A DNA stretch of 64,000 bases from Humibacillus sp. DSM 29435 (GTDB lineage: Bacteria > Actinomycetota > Actinomycetes > Actinomycetales > Dermatophilaceae): positions 62,001-126,000 of the forward strand of contig NZ_MAST01000051.1 in NCBI RefSeq assembly GCF_001758225.1, written 5' to 3'. Made by a program: the position numbers and the translations under genes. Of the stretch, positions 38,806-48,938 are shown in pieces (positions within the stretch are counted from its first letter, which is position 1; the number at the start of each line of letters is the position of its first letter). A model generated the notes under the pieces. It was not told where the DNA came from. It did not search any database and saw nothing but the letters and a program-made list of their open reading frames with translations.

Positions 38806-39567
38806 GTGCTGCGTGCCCTGTTCACCCCCCGTTGGCTGGGGTTTCTGGGTCTCGCCCTGCTCGCCGTCGCAGTCTGTGTGTTGCTCGGCCTCTGGCAGCT
38901 GGGCGTGGCGCGTGACGAGGGACTCAAGGATGCCGTTGCGGCTGCCGGAACGAGCTCTCCAGCAGCCCTGCCCGCCGTGCTCGCTCCGCATGCGCCCTTC
39001 ACGCCCGAGCTGTCGAACCGGCCCGTCACGGCCAGGGGCACGTATGCCGTAGAGCGAGGTCTCGTCGTGGTCGACCGCCGACTGGGTGACCGGTCGGGCT
39101 CATGGGTGGTCACGCCACTCGTCACGTCCGAAGGAACGATTGCGGTGCTGCGCGGCTTCGTGCCCGGCAGCCCGACATCGCCGCAGGCAGCCCCGGGGGG
39201 CGTGGTCACCGTCGACGGCACGCTCGGGCCCGGAGAGTCTCCTCGGGCCGGGCCTGCCCTGCCCGGTGACCAGCGCCGCTCGATCGACCTGGCAGAGCTG
39301 GTCAACCAGTGGCCCGGTGCCCTCTACAACGCGGTGATCTTCGCGAGCAACGAGCAGGTCGGGGGCGCGGCAGTCGGCGCCGAGACGTCCCTCGACCGGG
39401 TGCCCCCACCGACGCTCGACGCCCCGCTCAATCTCAGGAACGCAGCGTATGCAGTGCAGTGGTGGGTCTTCGGGCTCTTCGCGATCTGGATGTGGTGGAA
39501 GATGTTTCGAGCAGAACAGCAGGGGGAGCCTGCCGTGGCAGCCCCCCGGGAAGAGGTCCCAGCGTGA
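38806..39567 (+). CDS. SURF1 family cytochrome oxidase assembly protein
   Basis: Membrane protein that helps assemble haem-copper cytochrome c oxidase. The N-terminal PRWLGFLGLALLAVAVCVLLGLWQL (read as PRWLGFLGLALLAVAVC) is the first helix, the central domain has RGTYAVERGLVVVDRRLGDRSG and VVTPLV...VLRGFVP, and a second helix near the C-terminus (YAVQWWVFGLFAIWMW) closes the family fold. Length 253 aa. Its stop overlaps the DUF3817 start as GTGA. Confidence 0.9.
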   Translation: MLRALFTPRWLGFLGLALLAVAVCVLLGLWQLGVARDEGLKDAVAAAGTSSPAALPAVLAPHAPFTPELSNRPVTARGTYAVERGLVVVDRRLGDRSGSWVVTPLVTSEGTIAVLRGFVPGSPTSPQAAPGGVVTVDGTLGPGESPRAGPALPGDQRRSIDLAELVNQWPGALYNAVIFASNEQVGGAAVGAETSLDRVPPPTLDAPLNLRNAAYAVQWWVFGLFAIWMWWKMFRAEQQGEPAVAAPREEVPA

Positions 39568-39962
39568 GCACAACCCCGCCCCGCCCCGCCGGAGCGACCC
39601 AGATTCGGTCGGCGCTCAAGATCTACCGTGTGCTCGCTGTCGTGGCCGGCATCGCCCTGTTCGTGCTGCTGCTCGAGATGTTGATGAAGTACGTGCTCGA
39701 GCAGACCAACGTGCTGACCGAGTACTGGAGCCCGATCCACGGGCTGATCTATATGGGCTACGCGGCATCGGTGGCCAACCTCGGCATCAAGGCCTCGTGG
39801 GGCATGGGCCGCATCGTGCGCAACCTGCTCGCCGGGTTCGTGCCGGTGGTGCCGTGGGTCGCCGAACGGCGCAACACCGCCGACACCGAGGCGCTGTTGC
39901 AGCGGGCACAGTTCGCCTCCGGTCCCGACGCAACCCACGACGCCGCCCCCACCGCCGGCTGA
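39564..39962 (+). CDS. DUF3817 family membrane protein
   Basis: Small membrane protein (132 aa, about three helices) of unknown function. ALKIYRVLAVVAGIALFVLL, the conserved WSPIHGLIYMGY and the late RNLLAGFVPVVPWVAERR match DUF3817, which often sits beside SURF1 and guaA in actinobacteria. Coupled to SURF1 by a GTGA overlap. The minisatellite begins four bases after its stop. Confidence 0.88.
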   Translation: MSTTPPRPAGATQIRSALKIYRVLAVVAGIALFVLLLEMLMKYVLEQTNVLTEYWSPIHGLIYMGYAASVANLGIKASWGMGRIVRNLLAGFVPVVPWVAERRNTADTEALLQRAQFASGPDATHDAAPTAG

Positions 39963-39966
39963 GTCA

Positions 39967-40460
39967 GCCGCGGGGATCGGACCGTGGCGGGGTTGCGGGG
40001 CGTGGATGCCGGATCCGGCCGCGGGGATCGGACCGTGGCGGGGTTGCGGGGCGTGGATGCCGGGTCGGGCCGCGGGGATCGGACCGTGGCGGGCTTGCCG
40101 GGCGCGGATGCCGGATCCTGCCGCGGGGATCGGACCGTGGCGGGGCTGCGGGGCGTGCGGATGCCGGATCCTGCCGCCGGGATCGGACCGTGGCGGGTTT
40201 GCTGGGCGCGGATGCCGGATCCTGCCGCGGGGATCGGACCGTGGCGGGGCTGCCGGGCGCGGATGCCGGATGCGGCCGCGGGGATCGGACCGTGGCGGGG
40301 TTGCGGCGTGAGGATGCCGGCTGAGTCAGGCCGCGGGGATCGGACCGTGTCGGGGTTGCGGGGCTGCGGGGCTGCGGGGCGCGGATGCCGGATCCGGCCG
40401 CGGGGATCGGACTGTGGCGGGGTTGCGGGGCGCGGATGCCGGATCCGGCCGCGGGGATCG
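39967..40460. repeat. 51-bp minisatellite, nine units plus a partial tenth
   Basis: Units start at 39967, 40018, 40069, 40120, 40173, 40224, 40275, 40330, 40397 and 40448. The unit opens GCCGCGGGGATCGGACCGTG and continues through GCGGGGTTGCGGGGCG to GGATGCCGGATCC. Most units are 51 bp; the longer ones carry small internal duplications (67 bp in the ninth). Because 51 is a multiple of three, both strands stay open as 17-residue repeats, but there is no start, no ribosome site and no homologous product, so it is treated as non-coding. It fills the whole gap before guaA, ending 28 bases before the start codon. Confidence 0.92.
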
Positions 40461-40476
40461 ACAGCCGGCCGGCCGA

Positions 40477-40482
40477 TAGGGT
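40477..40482 (+). promoter_or_regulatory. -10 element of a likely leaderless guaA promoter
   Basis: TAGGGT, six bases, then GTG 40489. The -35 region falls in or at the edge of the last minisatellite unit. Confidence 0.55.
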
Positions 40483-40488
40483 GGCCGC

Positions 40489-42078
<1,590 letters not shown>

Positions 42079-42080
42079 TG

Positions 42081-43229
42081 ATGAGCACGAACCCGTTGAA
42101 GGTCGGCGTCATGGCCACGTCGTCGAAGCTCGACGAACGGCGGATCGCCCTGCATCCCGACCACCTGCGGCGCATCCCCGACGAGGCGCTCGCCTCGCTC
42201 TACCTCGAGACCGGGTTCGCCTCCGACTTCGGCATGACCGACGACGGCCTGCGCGAGGTGGTGGCCGGGGTGCTCGGCCGCGACGAGCTGATCGAGCGGT
42301 GCGACGTCATCGTGCAACCCAAGCCCGTGTTGAGCGAGGTGTCGCAGCTGCGCGACGGCCAGGTGCTGTGGGGTTGGCCGCACTGCGTGCAGGACACGGC
42401 CATGACCCAGGTGGCCATCGACAAGAAGCTGACGCTGATCGCCTTCGAGGCCATGAACCACTGGAGCAGCGACGACGCCTTCCAGCTGCACGTCTTCCAC
42501 AAGAACAACGAGCTGGCCGGCTACTCCTCGGTGCTGCACGCCACGGCGCTGGCCGGCTCCACCGGCACCTACGGCCGGCGTCTGCGCGCCGCCGTGATCG
42601 GCTTCGGCGCAACGGCCCGAGGTGCCGTCACGGCCCTGAACGCGATCGGCGTCCATGACGTCGACGTGCTCACGCACCGAGACGTGGCGGCCGTGGCCGC
42701 CCCAATCCACTCCGCGACCATCGTCAACTTCGGGGCCGCCGACACCCGCACGAGCGTGAGCCATGTCGCGACCGAGGAGGGCGAGGTGCCGCTGGCCGAG
42801 TTTCTCGCCGACCACGACATCATCGTCAACTGCGTGCTGCAAGACCCTGAGCACCCGCTGATGTTCATCATGAACGACGATCTGGCGCTGGTGAACCCCG
42901 GCACCATCATCATCGACGTCTCGTGCGACGAGGGGATGGGTTTCGAGTGGGCCAAGCCCACGACCTTTCGCCGCCCCACCTTCGTGGTGGGCGACAACGT
43001 GCTCTACTACGCGGTCGACCACAGCCCGTCCTACTTCTGGAACTCGGCCACCTGGGAGAACAGCGAGGCGTTGCTCCCGTTCCTCGAAACGGTGATGGGC
43101 GGGCACGAGGCCTGGGCCGCCGACCCGACGATCCGACACGCCATCGAGATCCGTGACGGGGTCATCCAGAACCCGGCGATCCTTGCCTTCCAGCACCGCA
43201 GCGCCGACTACCCCCACCCCAGCACCTGA
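42081..43229 (+). CDS. alanine dehydrogenase / N5-(carboxyethyl)ornithine synthase-like protein
   Basis: NAD(P)-dependent oxidoreductase of 382 aa in the alanine dehydrogenase superfamily. The N-terminal substrate domain (KLDERRIALHPDHL), the middle HNNELAGYSS-type hinge (read KNNELAGYSSVLHA), the nucleotide site AAVIGFGATARGAVTAL and the C-terminal TIIIDVSCDEGMGFE and DHSPSYFWNS follow the layout of Lactococcus N5-carboxyethylornithine synthase, which reductively joins pyruvate to an amino acid amine. Starts at 42069 and 42078 are possible; 42081 follows GGGAG best and nearly abuts guaA. The exact amino substrate is unknown. Plain alanine dehydrogenase is less likely. Confidence 0.75.
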   Translation: MSTNPLKVGVMATSSKLDERRIALHPDHLRRIPDEALASLYLETGFASDFGMTDDGLREVVAGVLGRDELIERCDVIVQPKPVLSEVSQLRDGQVLWGWPHCVQDTAMTQVAIDKKLTLIAFEAMNHWSSDDAFQLHVFHKNNELAGYSSVLHATALAGSTGTYGRRLRAAVIGFGATARGAVTALNAIGVHDVDVLTHRDVAAVAAPIHSATIVNFGAADTRTSVSHVATEEGEVPLAEFLADHDIIVNCVLQDPEHPLMFIMNDDLALVNPGTIIIDVSCDEGMGFEWAKPTTFRRPTFVVGDNVLYYAVDHSPSYFWNSATWENSEALLPFLETVMGGHEAWAADPTIRHAIEIRDGVIQNPAILAFQHRSADYPHPST

Positions 43230-43344
43230 CCCCTGGCTCGTCCGCCCGCGAGCCCCCCGACCGCGCGCCCGCCCGCGGGCACACCCGTCAGGGGAGACAC
43301 GTCGCCGGACCGTCCCAGATGCCGGTGGTACGGCATCGCGCCAG

Positions 43345-43350
43345 TAGGGT
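43345..43350 (+). promoter_or_regulatory. -10 element of a likely leaderless promoter for the asparagine synthetase-CofE fusion
   Basis: TAGGGT, seven bases, then ATG 43358, which begins the Cys2 motif MCGIAG. Confidence 0.5.
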
Positions 43351-43357
43351 GGAACGC

Positions 43358-45982
43358 ATGTGTGGAATCGCCGGCTTTCACGGAATCACGGCCGACGAGG
43401 GGCTGACCGAACGCCTCGGGCGCTGCTCGTGCCATCCAGCCGTCGACGCGACGGCGTTCGCTCAGGGCAGCTCAGGTCTGACGGGAGTTAGCGCGGGACG
43501 CGTCGCAGAGCGATTTGAGATCGTGCTCGACGGCGAGGTCTACAACCGGGTGGTCCTGCGCAGCCAGCTCGCCCAGCTGGGGCACGAGTTCACGACCGGT
43601 GACGACTGGGAGGTGGCGCTGGCCGCCTTCATCGAGTGGGGCGCAGAGGGGTTCGACCGGCTGAACGGGCCGTTCGCCGTAGCCGTCCGCGACTGCGAGA
43701 CCTCCTCCATCACGCTGGCCCGCGACCACTTCGGTATCCGGTCGCTCTATCTCGCCGCGTCGGGCCGGGGGTGGCTCTTCGCCTCGTCGATCACCCCGAT
43801 CCTGCACAGCGGGCACCACGACCGCAGGCCCAACGACCGCATCATCTACCGCTATCTGCGTTTCGGGGTGAACGACGACGGCCGCGAGACCTTCTTCGAC
43901 GGCATCGAACGGGTCGGAGCCGGTGAGGCGGTCACCATCACGGATGCCGGTGTGCACCGGCGCCCGTTCACTGCCTTGCGATCCGAGCTGAGCCACGCCA
44001 CGTCGCAGCCACGCGACTACGACGCCTCGGTCGTGCGTGAGTTCCGTTCGCGTCTCACCGAGGCGGTGCGTGTCCGACTGCGGGCACCCGGCCCCGTGGC
44101 CATCGCCCTGTCCGGAGGGATCGACTCGGCGGCCATCACCGCCGTGGTCGACACCTTGGCGACCACGGGCGACTCGGGCAACTCGGTGACCAAAGCCGTT
44201 GGGGCACAGCTGAACACGTTCTCGGCCCTGTTTCCTGAGTCGCTCAACGACGAAGCGGAACACATCGATGCCGTGACCTCCTCCCTCGCATTCGGGGTCG
44301 CCCCGCACTCGGTGTCGCCGACCCCCACAGAGTTCAAGAACGACCTCACCGACTTCGTCCGCACCCAGGAGGAGCCGCTCGACTCCACGGGTCCCTACAC
44401 GCAGTACCGCGTTCTGCGTGAGGCGGCTGAGGCCGGGGCCACCGCAGTGCTCGAAGGTCTGGGTGGCGACGAGACCCTGGCCGGTGACGGGGCCCACCAT
44501 CTGGTGAACCTCCGCGAGCTTCGGCAGACGAGCTCGCTCGCTGCCGTCACCCAGCTGGCTCGGTCGGCCGACGTTCTTGCCCGTGGGGGCCGGTCGCGTC
44601 TGGGCGACCGCCTTCGCGGCCGAAAGGCGGTTCCCGTCACACAGCTGCTCGACCAGCAGTTCGTCGCTCGGCATCGTCACGAGGCGGTCTCTGCACCCCT
44701 GACCGATCTGCGTGAGCGGCTGCTCGACGACATCTTCGTCGGTTCGTTGCCCGCGAGGCTGCGCTACGACGACCGCAACGCGCGCCGCTTTGCCGTCACG
44801 ACCCGGATGCCGTTGCTCGACAAAGACCTGGTTCGCTTCGACTTCGGCCTTGGCAGCGAGGCCCTGCTCAAGGACGGCGTCAGCAAGCGGGTGCTCCGTG
44901 ACGCGGTGCGCGACCTGCTGCCCTCCTCCGTCGTCGGCCGCCGCGTCAAGGTCGGCCTCACGACCCCGCACGCGGAGTGGCTCCTGCGTCTGAAGAACCA
45001 CATCTACGGGGTGTTCCTGTCTGAGCCATTCGCGAACCGGCCCTACTTCGACCAGAGCGAGGTGCTGCACACCTTCGAGGGGTGGATCAAGGGCGGCAGC
45101 CCGGCCGACTCCCTGACCATCTGGCGACTGCTCAACCTCGAGCTGTGGCTGCAGGAGTTCTTCGACGAGCCGGCGGATGCCGCACCTGCGCCCGAACACG
45201 TGAAGAGCGACTACGAGGCCAACGCCCGCAAGCAGCTCGACCTCACGCTGGGCGACGGAACCGTCGTTCGTCGCTACCCCTTGCGTACCGAGCTGTTCTC
45301 GCGCGAGGACGACCTTCAGGCCAGGACGCTGGCGCAGGTCGCCCGCTTCTTCGACGGTCTGCCCACGGCCGGCCCCGAGCATGCTGCGGCGACGAGCGGC
45401 TCGTGGCACCTGTTCATCTCGGAGAAGATCGTCGCCATCACGCAGGGACGCTCGTACTTCATCTGGGACATCAAGGTCGGGCGACCGGCTCGGTTGCTCA
45501 GCAAGCACGTCACCCGCACCCCCGCTGGTATCGGCTTGGGATCGCCCTTCACCATGCAGCTGGCCATCCAGGAGGCCGGCCTGCCGCGTGTGCTCTACGC
45601 CGCGGTCGGCGGGGGCGTAGCCCGGGCGTTCGGTCGCCGAGGTGCCTTCTACGAGCTGGTCGGTGGCGACATCCGAGCCATCGACGGGCCTACCGAGTAC
45701 TCGGTCTACCCGGCCAACGTGTCGGCCAAGCTCGCCCCGAAAGACCCCGACGCCGTGGCCGCTGCGCTCTCGGCCGGCATCCGGGCCCTCGTGCCTGAGC
45801 CGTACCGCTCCACCTACGCCGGTACGGTCGTCATGGATGCCAACGACCTCGGCCGCAACGCCTTGGGGCAGGACGCCGCCGGCCCCAAGTCGCGCTACGA
45901 GGCGATGTTCGCCGACAACCCGCTTGGTCAGGGTTCAGAGCAGACGCCGATGGCGCTGGTCTTCGTGCAGCCTCCCGTCTAG
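43358..45982 (+). CDS. asparagine synthetase fused to a CofE-like gamma-glutamyl ligase domain
   Basis: Unusual 874-residue fusion. Residues 1-170 are a class II glutamine amidotransferase starting MCGIAG, so the nucleophile Cys2 is present, but the usual RGPD and RLS segments are missing and NGE is replaced by DGE. Residues about 225-600 are an asparagine synthase domain with pyrophosphatase loop SGGIDSA at 252-258 and EGLGGDETLAGD later. Residues 640-870 (YPLRTELFSREDDL, SEKIVAITQGRSY near 687, DGPTEYSVYP, MDANDLGRNALG near 826, NPLGQGSEQTP near 854) resemble the coenzyme F420-0:L-glutamate ligase (CofE) superfamily. The product may be both amidated and glutamylated, or one domain may be regulatory. 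Neighbour is the carboxyethyl-amino acid synthase-like gene. The C-terminal call is from memory. Confidence 0.72.
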   Translation: MCGIAGFHGITADEGLTERLGRCSCHPAVDATAFAQGSSGLTGVSAGRVAERFEIVLDGEVYNRVVLRSQLAQLGHEFTTGDDWEVALAAFIEWGAEGFDRLNGPFAVAVRDCETSSITLARDHFGIRSLYLAASGRGWLFASSITPILHSGHHDRRPNDRIIYRYLRFGVNDDGRETFFDGIERVGAGEAVTITDAGVHRRPFTALRSELSHATSQPRDYDASVVREFRSRLTEAVRVRLRAPGPVAIALSGGIDSAAITAVVDTLATTGDSGNSVTKAVGAQLNTFSALFPESLNDEAEHIDAVTSSLAFGVAPHSVSPTPTEFKNDLTDFVRTQEEPLDSTGPYTQYRVLREAAEAGATAVLEGLGGDETLAGDGAHHLVNLRELRQTSSLAAVTQLARSADVLARGGRSRLGDRLRGRKAVPVTQLLDQQFVARHRHEAVSAPLTDLRERLLDDIFVGSLPARLRYDDRNARRFAVTTRMPLLDKDLVRFDFGLGSEALLKDGVSKRVLRDAVRDLLPSSVVGRRVKVGLTTPHAEWLLRLKNHIYGVFLSEPFANRPYFDQSEVLHTFEGWIKGGSPADSLTIWRLLNLELWLQEFFDEPADAAPAPEHVKSDYEANARKQLDLTLGDGTVVRRYPLRTELFSREDDLQARTLAQVARFFDGLPTAGPEHAAATSGSWHLFISEKIVAITQGRSYFIWDIKVGRPARLLSKHVTRTPAGIGLGSPFTMQLAIQEAGLPRVLYAAVGGGVARAFGRRGAFYELVGGDIRAIDGPTEYSVYPANVSAKLAPKDPDAVAAALSAGIRALVPEPYRSTYAGTVVMDANDLGRNALGQDAAGPKSRYEAMFADNPLGQGSEQTPMALVFVQPPV

Positions 45983-46032
45983 AGCGACTCCACGCCGGCC
46001 GAGCAGCCACCGGTCGGTCGACCGCCACCGGC

Positions 46033-46863
46033 TCAGTGGAGCCCGTGGAAGACGTCGTGGCGGATCGGGTCGTCGGGGCCGGCGGCCGGGTCGATGAACC
46101 ATTCCCGGCCGAACACGAGGTCGTAGAGGGGCCTGGGGATACGCAGGAAGGCGGCGAGGGTGCGGTCGGCACCACCGTCGGCACTGGCCTGGGAGGTGTG
46201 GGCGCGCATGGCGGCTCGCTTCGCGGCGATGTGCCGACTCACGTTGATCCGGTGGGTGATCTCGCCGCGGGCCGAGAAGGCGCGGTCGAAGCTCGACCGG
46301 TCGAACTCGGGCGGAAAGCGATAGACCTTGGCCGCGAGGTCTATCGCGCGGCAGATCGTGTCGCGTGGAACCGTCGCCTCGAGCAGCCTTGGTGTGCGGG
46401 CGATCTCGGCCGCACGCCTTCCCACCACGTGCACCTTCTTGTGGTCCTGGTGGCCGTAGCCGCCGTTGGGCTCGTAGCCGAGCAGCACGTCGACCTGTTC
46501 CTCGCGCAGGATGGCGGCCAAGCGCTGGGCCGCCTCCTCGGTGTCGACCCGTACGAAGCGGCTGCGACCAGGCGGGTCCGGCTCGAGGTCGGGCCCCAGC
46601 CCGCTGTCGGCGTAGCCGAGATGCTCGACTCGGGCCACGCCGAGCGCTTTCGCACTGCAGTGCAGCTCGCCCATCCGCCGACTGCCCAGGGTGCCGTCGC
46701 CGGTGTACTCCGCTGCGGCGAGGCCGAGCTCACCGTCGGTCGCGACGACGACGATGACGCGATGGCCCTCGGCGGCAGCGCGCGCCATGGTGCCCGACGT
46801 GAGCAGCGCCTCGTCGTCGGGGTGGGCGTGGAAGGCGAGCAGAGTGTGGGTCATCACCGCCAT
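46033..46863 (-). CDS. PIG-L (LmbE) family deacetylase
   Basis: Zinc-dependent deacetylase of 276 aa, of the family that includes MshB and Mca. The metal motif AHPDDE is at residues 13-18 and the later GYGHQDHKKVH supplies the third ligand. The tail contains WFIDP typical of GlcNAc-type deacetylases. Substrate unknown; mycothiol-pathway roles are possible but not shown. Starts at 46863 or 46854. It is divergent from a glycosyltransferase, hinting at shared glycoconjugate work. Confidence 0.9.
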   Translation of the reverse strand: MAVMTHTLLAFHAHPDDEALLTSGTMARAAAEGHRVIVVVATDGELGLAAAEYTGDGTLGSRRMGELHCSAKALGVARVEHLGYADSGLGPDLEPDPPGRSRFVRVDTEEAAQRLAAILREEQVDVLLGYEPNGGYGHQDHKKVHVVGRRAAEIARTPRLLEATVPRDTICRAIDLAAKVYRFPPEFDRSSFDRAFSARGEITHRINVSRHIAAKRAAMRAHTSQASADGGADRTLAAFLRIPRPLYDLVFGREWFIDPAAGPDDPIRHDVFHGLH

Positions 46864-46888
46864 CTTGTCGCATGACAGAGTGATCCTC

Positions 46889-48013
46889 GTGAAGGTGGCG
46901 CTGATCTCCGACTGTTACCTGCCCCGGCTGGGCGGCATCGAGGTGCAGTCGCACGACCTCGCCCGCCAGCTCATCGCTCGAGGCCACGAGGTCGAGGTGT
47001 TCACGGCCACTCGCGGCGCAGACGCAGAGATGCACGGCGCCGTCACCGTGGTCGACGACGTGCCCGTGCACCGGCTCGCCGCCCGGATGCCGTGGGAGCT
47101 GCCGGTGAACCCCTTCGCCCCGCGCGAGCTGCGCCGCCGGCTGACGAGTGGAGGCTTCGACGTCGCGCACGTGCAGACCGGGGTGGTCTCGCCATTTGCC
47201 TGGGACGCCACCCGGGTGGCCGTGGGCATGCGACTGCCCACCGCGATGACCTGGCACTGCATGCTGGCGGGCGTGACGCCGGTCTTCGAGGTGGCCCGGT
47301 TCGTGCATCGGTGGGCGGCACGAGGCGTGGCGATGTCGGCGGTCTCGCAGGTGGCGGCCGAACCGCTGCGGCGGCTGGTCGGACCGGCCGCGACGGTGGG
47401 GGTGCTGCCCAACGGCATCGACGTGGCCCGGTGGTCGGTGGGGCCGGTCGCGCCCGAGCCAGGCCCGCTTCGGCTCGTAACGGCCATGCGTCTCGCGGCC
47501 CGCAAGCGGCCCGGGGCGCTGGTCGACCTCGTCGCTGAGGCCGAGCGCAGGTCTGGTCGTGGCTCTTTGTCGTTGACGATCCTGGGGGAGGGGCCAGACC
47601 GGCACAAGGTCGAGGCCTCTGTGCGCGACAAGGGCCTCGACTGGGTCACCCTGCCGGGAAGGGTCACGCGAGACGAGCTGCGCCAGCGGTACGCCGGCTC
47701 TGATGTCTACCTCTCACCCGCCCGTCTCGAGTCGTTCGGGATCGCCGCCTTGGAGGCCCGCACCGTCGGGCTACCGGTCATCGGCCGATCCGGCTCTGGA
47801 GTAGGCGAGTTCGTCACTCACGGTGTCAACGGACTCGTGGTTGACAGCGACTCGGCCATGGCTGCTGCGATCGCCCACCTGGCCGACCACCCCGACGACG
47901 TCTCCCGGATGCGGGCCTTCAACGTCGAGAACCCTCCCGATCAGCGCTGGGCGGCGGTCGTCGCTATCGCCGTGGGCGAGTACGAGCGGGCCATCGCCCT
48001 GGCGCGCCGATGA
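46889..48013 (+). CDS. GT4 family glycosyltransferase
   Basis: GT-B fold glycosyltransferase of 374 aa with retaining chemistry. N-terminal LISDCYLPRLGGIEVQSHDLARQL resembles PimA/MshA-type enzymes (given as LPRLGGIEVQSHDLA), and the C-terminal nucleotide-sugar site has RLESFGIAALEARTVGLPVI. GTG 46889 gives a natural MKVALISD start. A GTG nine bases earlier is possible. Overlaps the NUDIX gene by four bases. The acceptor is unknown. Confidence 0.88.
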   Translation: MKVALISDCYLPRLGGIEVQSHDLARQLIARGHEVEVFTATRGADAEMHGAVTVVDDVPVHRLAARMPWELPVNPFAPRELRRRLTSGGFDVAHVQTGVVSPFAWDATRVAVGMRLPTAMTWHCMLAGVTPVFEVARFVHRWAARGVAMSAVSQVAAEPLRRLVGPAATVGVLPNGIDVARWSVGPVAPEPGPLRLVTAMRLAARKRPGALVDLVAEAERRSGRGSLSLTILGEGPDRHKVEASVRDKGLDWVTLPGRVTRDELRQRYAGSDVYLSPARLESFGIAALEARTVGLPVIGRSGSGVGEFVTHGVNGLVVDSDSAMAAAIAHLADHPDDVSRMRAFNVENPPDQRWAAVVAIAVGEYERAIALARR

Positions 48014-48705
48014 GAACCAACGTCGCGGCCGGAATCCGCGTGCTCGGCGTCACTGCCGCGGGCGATCGGGTCGTGACCATCGGCCTCGACCACGGCGAGC
48101 ACCCCGAGGTGGTGCTCGGGAGGCTCGGCTGGTCTGTCGGTGCTCCCGAGGCCGCTGAGCTGGGGCCAGACGGCGCTCTCGAGCTCACCTACGCGGTGAG
48201 CCCGCTTGCCGGTCGTCCACCCTTGGCCCGGGCGGCCACGCGGCGCGACCCCGACATCGCCGACGAGGAGGTGGGTGAGCCACACCAGCGGGTGGGTGCC
48301 TACGCCGTGGTGCACGGTTCGCCGGGGGTGCTGCTGACGCAGTTCAACTCGCAGACCGCCATTCCGGGAAACTGGGGCCTGCCCGGGGGCGGCCTCGACC
48401 AGGGGGAGTCCCCGGTCGACGGTGTGCACCGCGAGGTGTGGGAGGAGACCGGCCAGCGCATCGTGCTGGGGCCTTTGGTCACGGTGCAGGCGCAGCACTG
48501 GGTGGGGCGTGCGCCTACCGGTGTGGTCGAGGACTTCCACGCGGTGCGCATCGTGTACCGGGCCACCTGCCCCGACCCGACCGAGATCGTGATCCACGAC
48601 GTCGGTGGCACGACCTCGGCCGCACGGTGGGTGACACCCGACGAGCTGGGCGCCCTGTCGATGACGGCGTCATGGCGAGACCTGGCCGAGCTGACAGGCG
48701 GTTGA
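48010..48705 (+). CDS. NUDIX hydrolase
   Basis: Nucleoside-diphosphate-linked hydrolase of 231 aa. The Nudix box is complete (GGLDQGESPVDGVHREV then WEETGQ, residues about 127-149). The 95-residue N-terminal part is an extra domain of unknown function. ATGA overlap with the glycosyltransferase; a nucleotide-sugar or by-product may be its substrate (inference). Confidence 0.88.
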   Translation: MRTNVAAGIRVLGVTAAGDRVVTIGLDHGEHPEVVLGRLGWSVGAPEAAELGPDGALELTYAVSPLAGRPPLARAATRRDPDIADEEVGEPHQRVGAYAVVHGSPGVLLTQFNSQTAIPGNWGLPGGGLDQGESPVDGVHREVWEETGQRIVLGPLVTVQAQHWVGRAPTGVVEDFHAVRIVYRATCPDPTEIVIHDVGGTTSAARWVTPDELGALSMTASWRDLAELTGG

Positions 48706-48709
48706 GGGG

Positions 48710-48925
48710 ATGCGTTGGAACGGTGGGGTGCTCACGGGACTTCTGATCGGCGTGGTGTGGCTCGTCGTCGGTGTCGCACTGGTCGTGACGGGTCGTCGAC
48801 GTCGAGCCGCCTCGGCGCAGGAGGGGGCAGGTGGCGCCGCAGTGATCGGCGTCTTCCTGCTCGCCGTCGGCGGCCTGACGCTGTTCGCCACCCTTCTGCT
48901 CGCCGTCGTACCCGGCCCCCCGTAG
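48710..48925 (+). CDS. small two-helix membrane protein
   Basis: 71 aa, with two predicted membrane helices (VLTGLLIGVVWLVVGVALVV and AAVIGVFLLAVGGLTLFATL) separated by a basic loop RRRRAASAQ. GAGGGG precedes the ATG. It starts five bases after the NUDIX gene and ends 13 bases before the convergent anti-sigma-like gene. Function unknown. Confidence 0.6.
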   Translation: MRWNGGVLTGLLIGVVWLVVGVALVVTGRRRRAASAQEGAGGAAVIGVFLLAVGGLTLFATLLLAVVPGPP

Positions 48926-48938
48926 CCGGTCGTGGGTG

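Noticed and set aside
39967-40460. CRISPR array
   Set aside because: Regular period but no unique spacers; the whole unit is repeated.
40461-40488. Purine riboswitch before guaA
   Set aside because: The spacer is too short and the start is probably leaderless.
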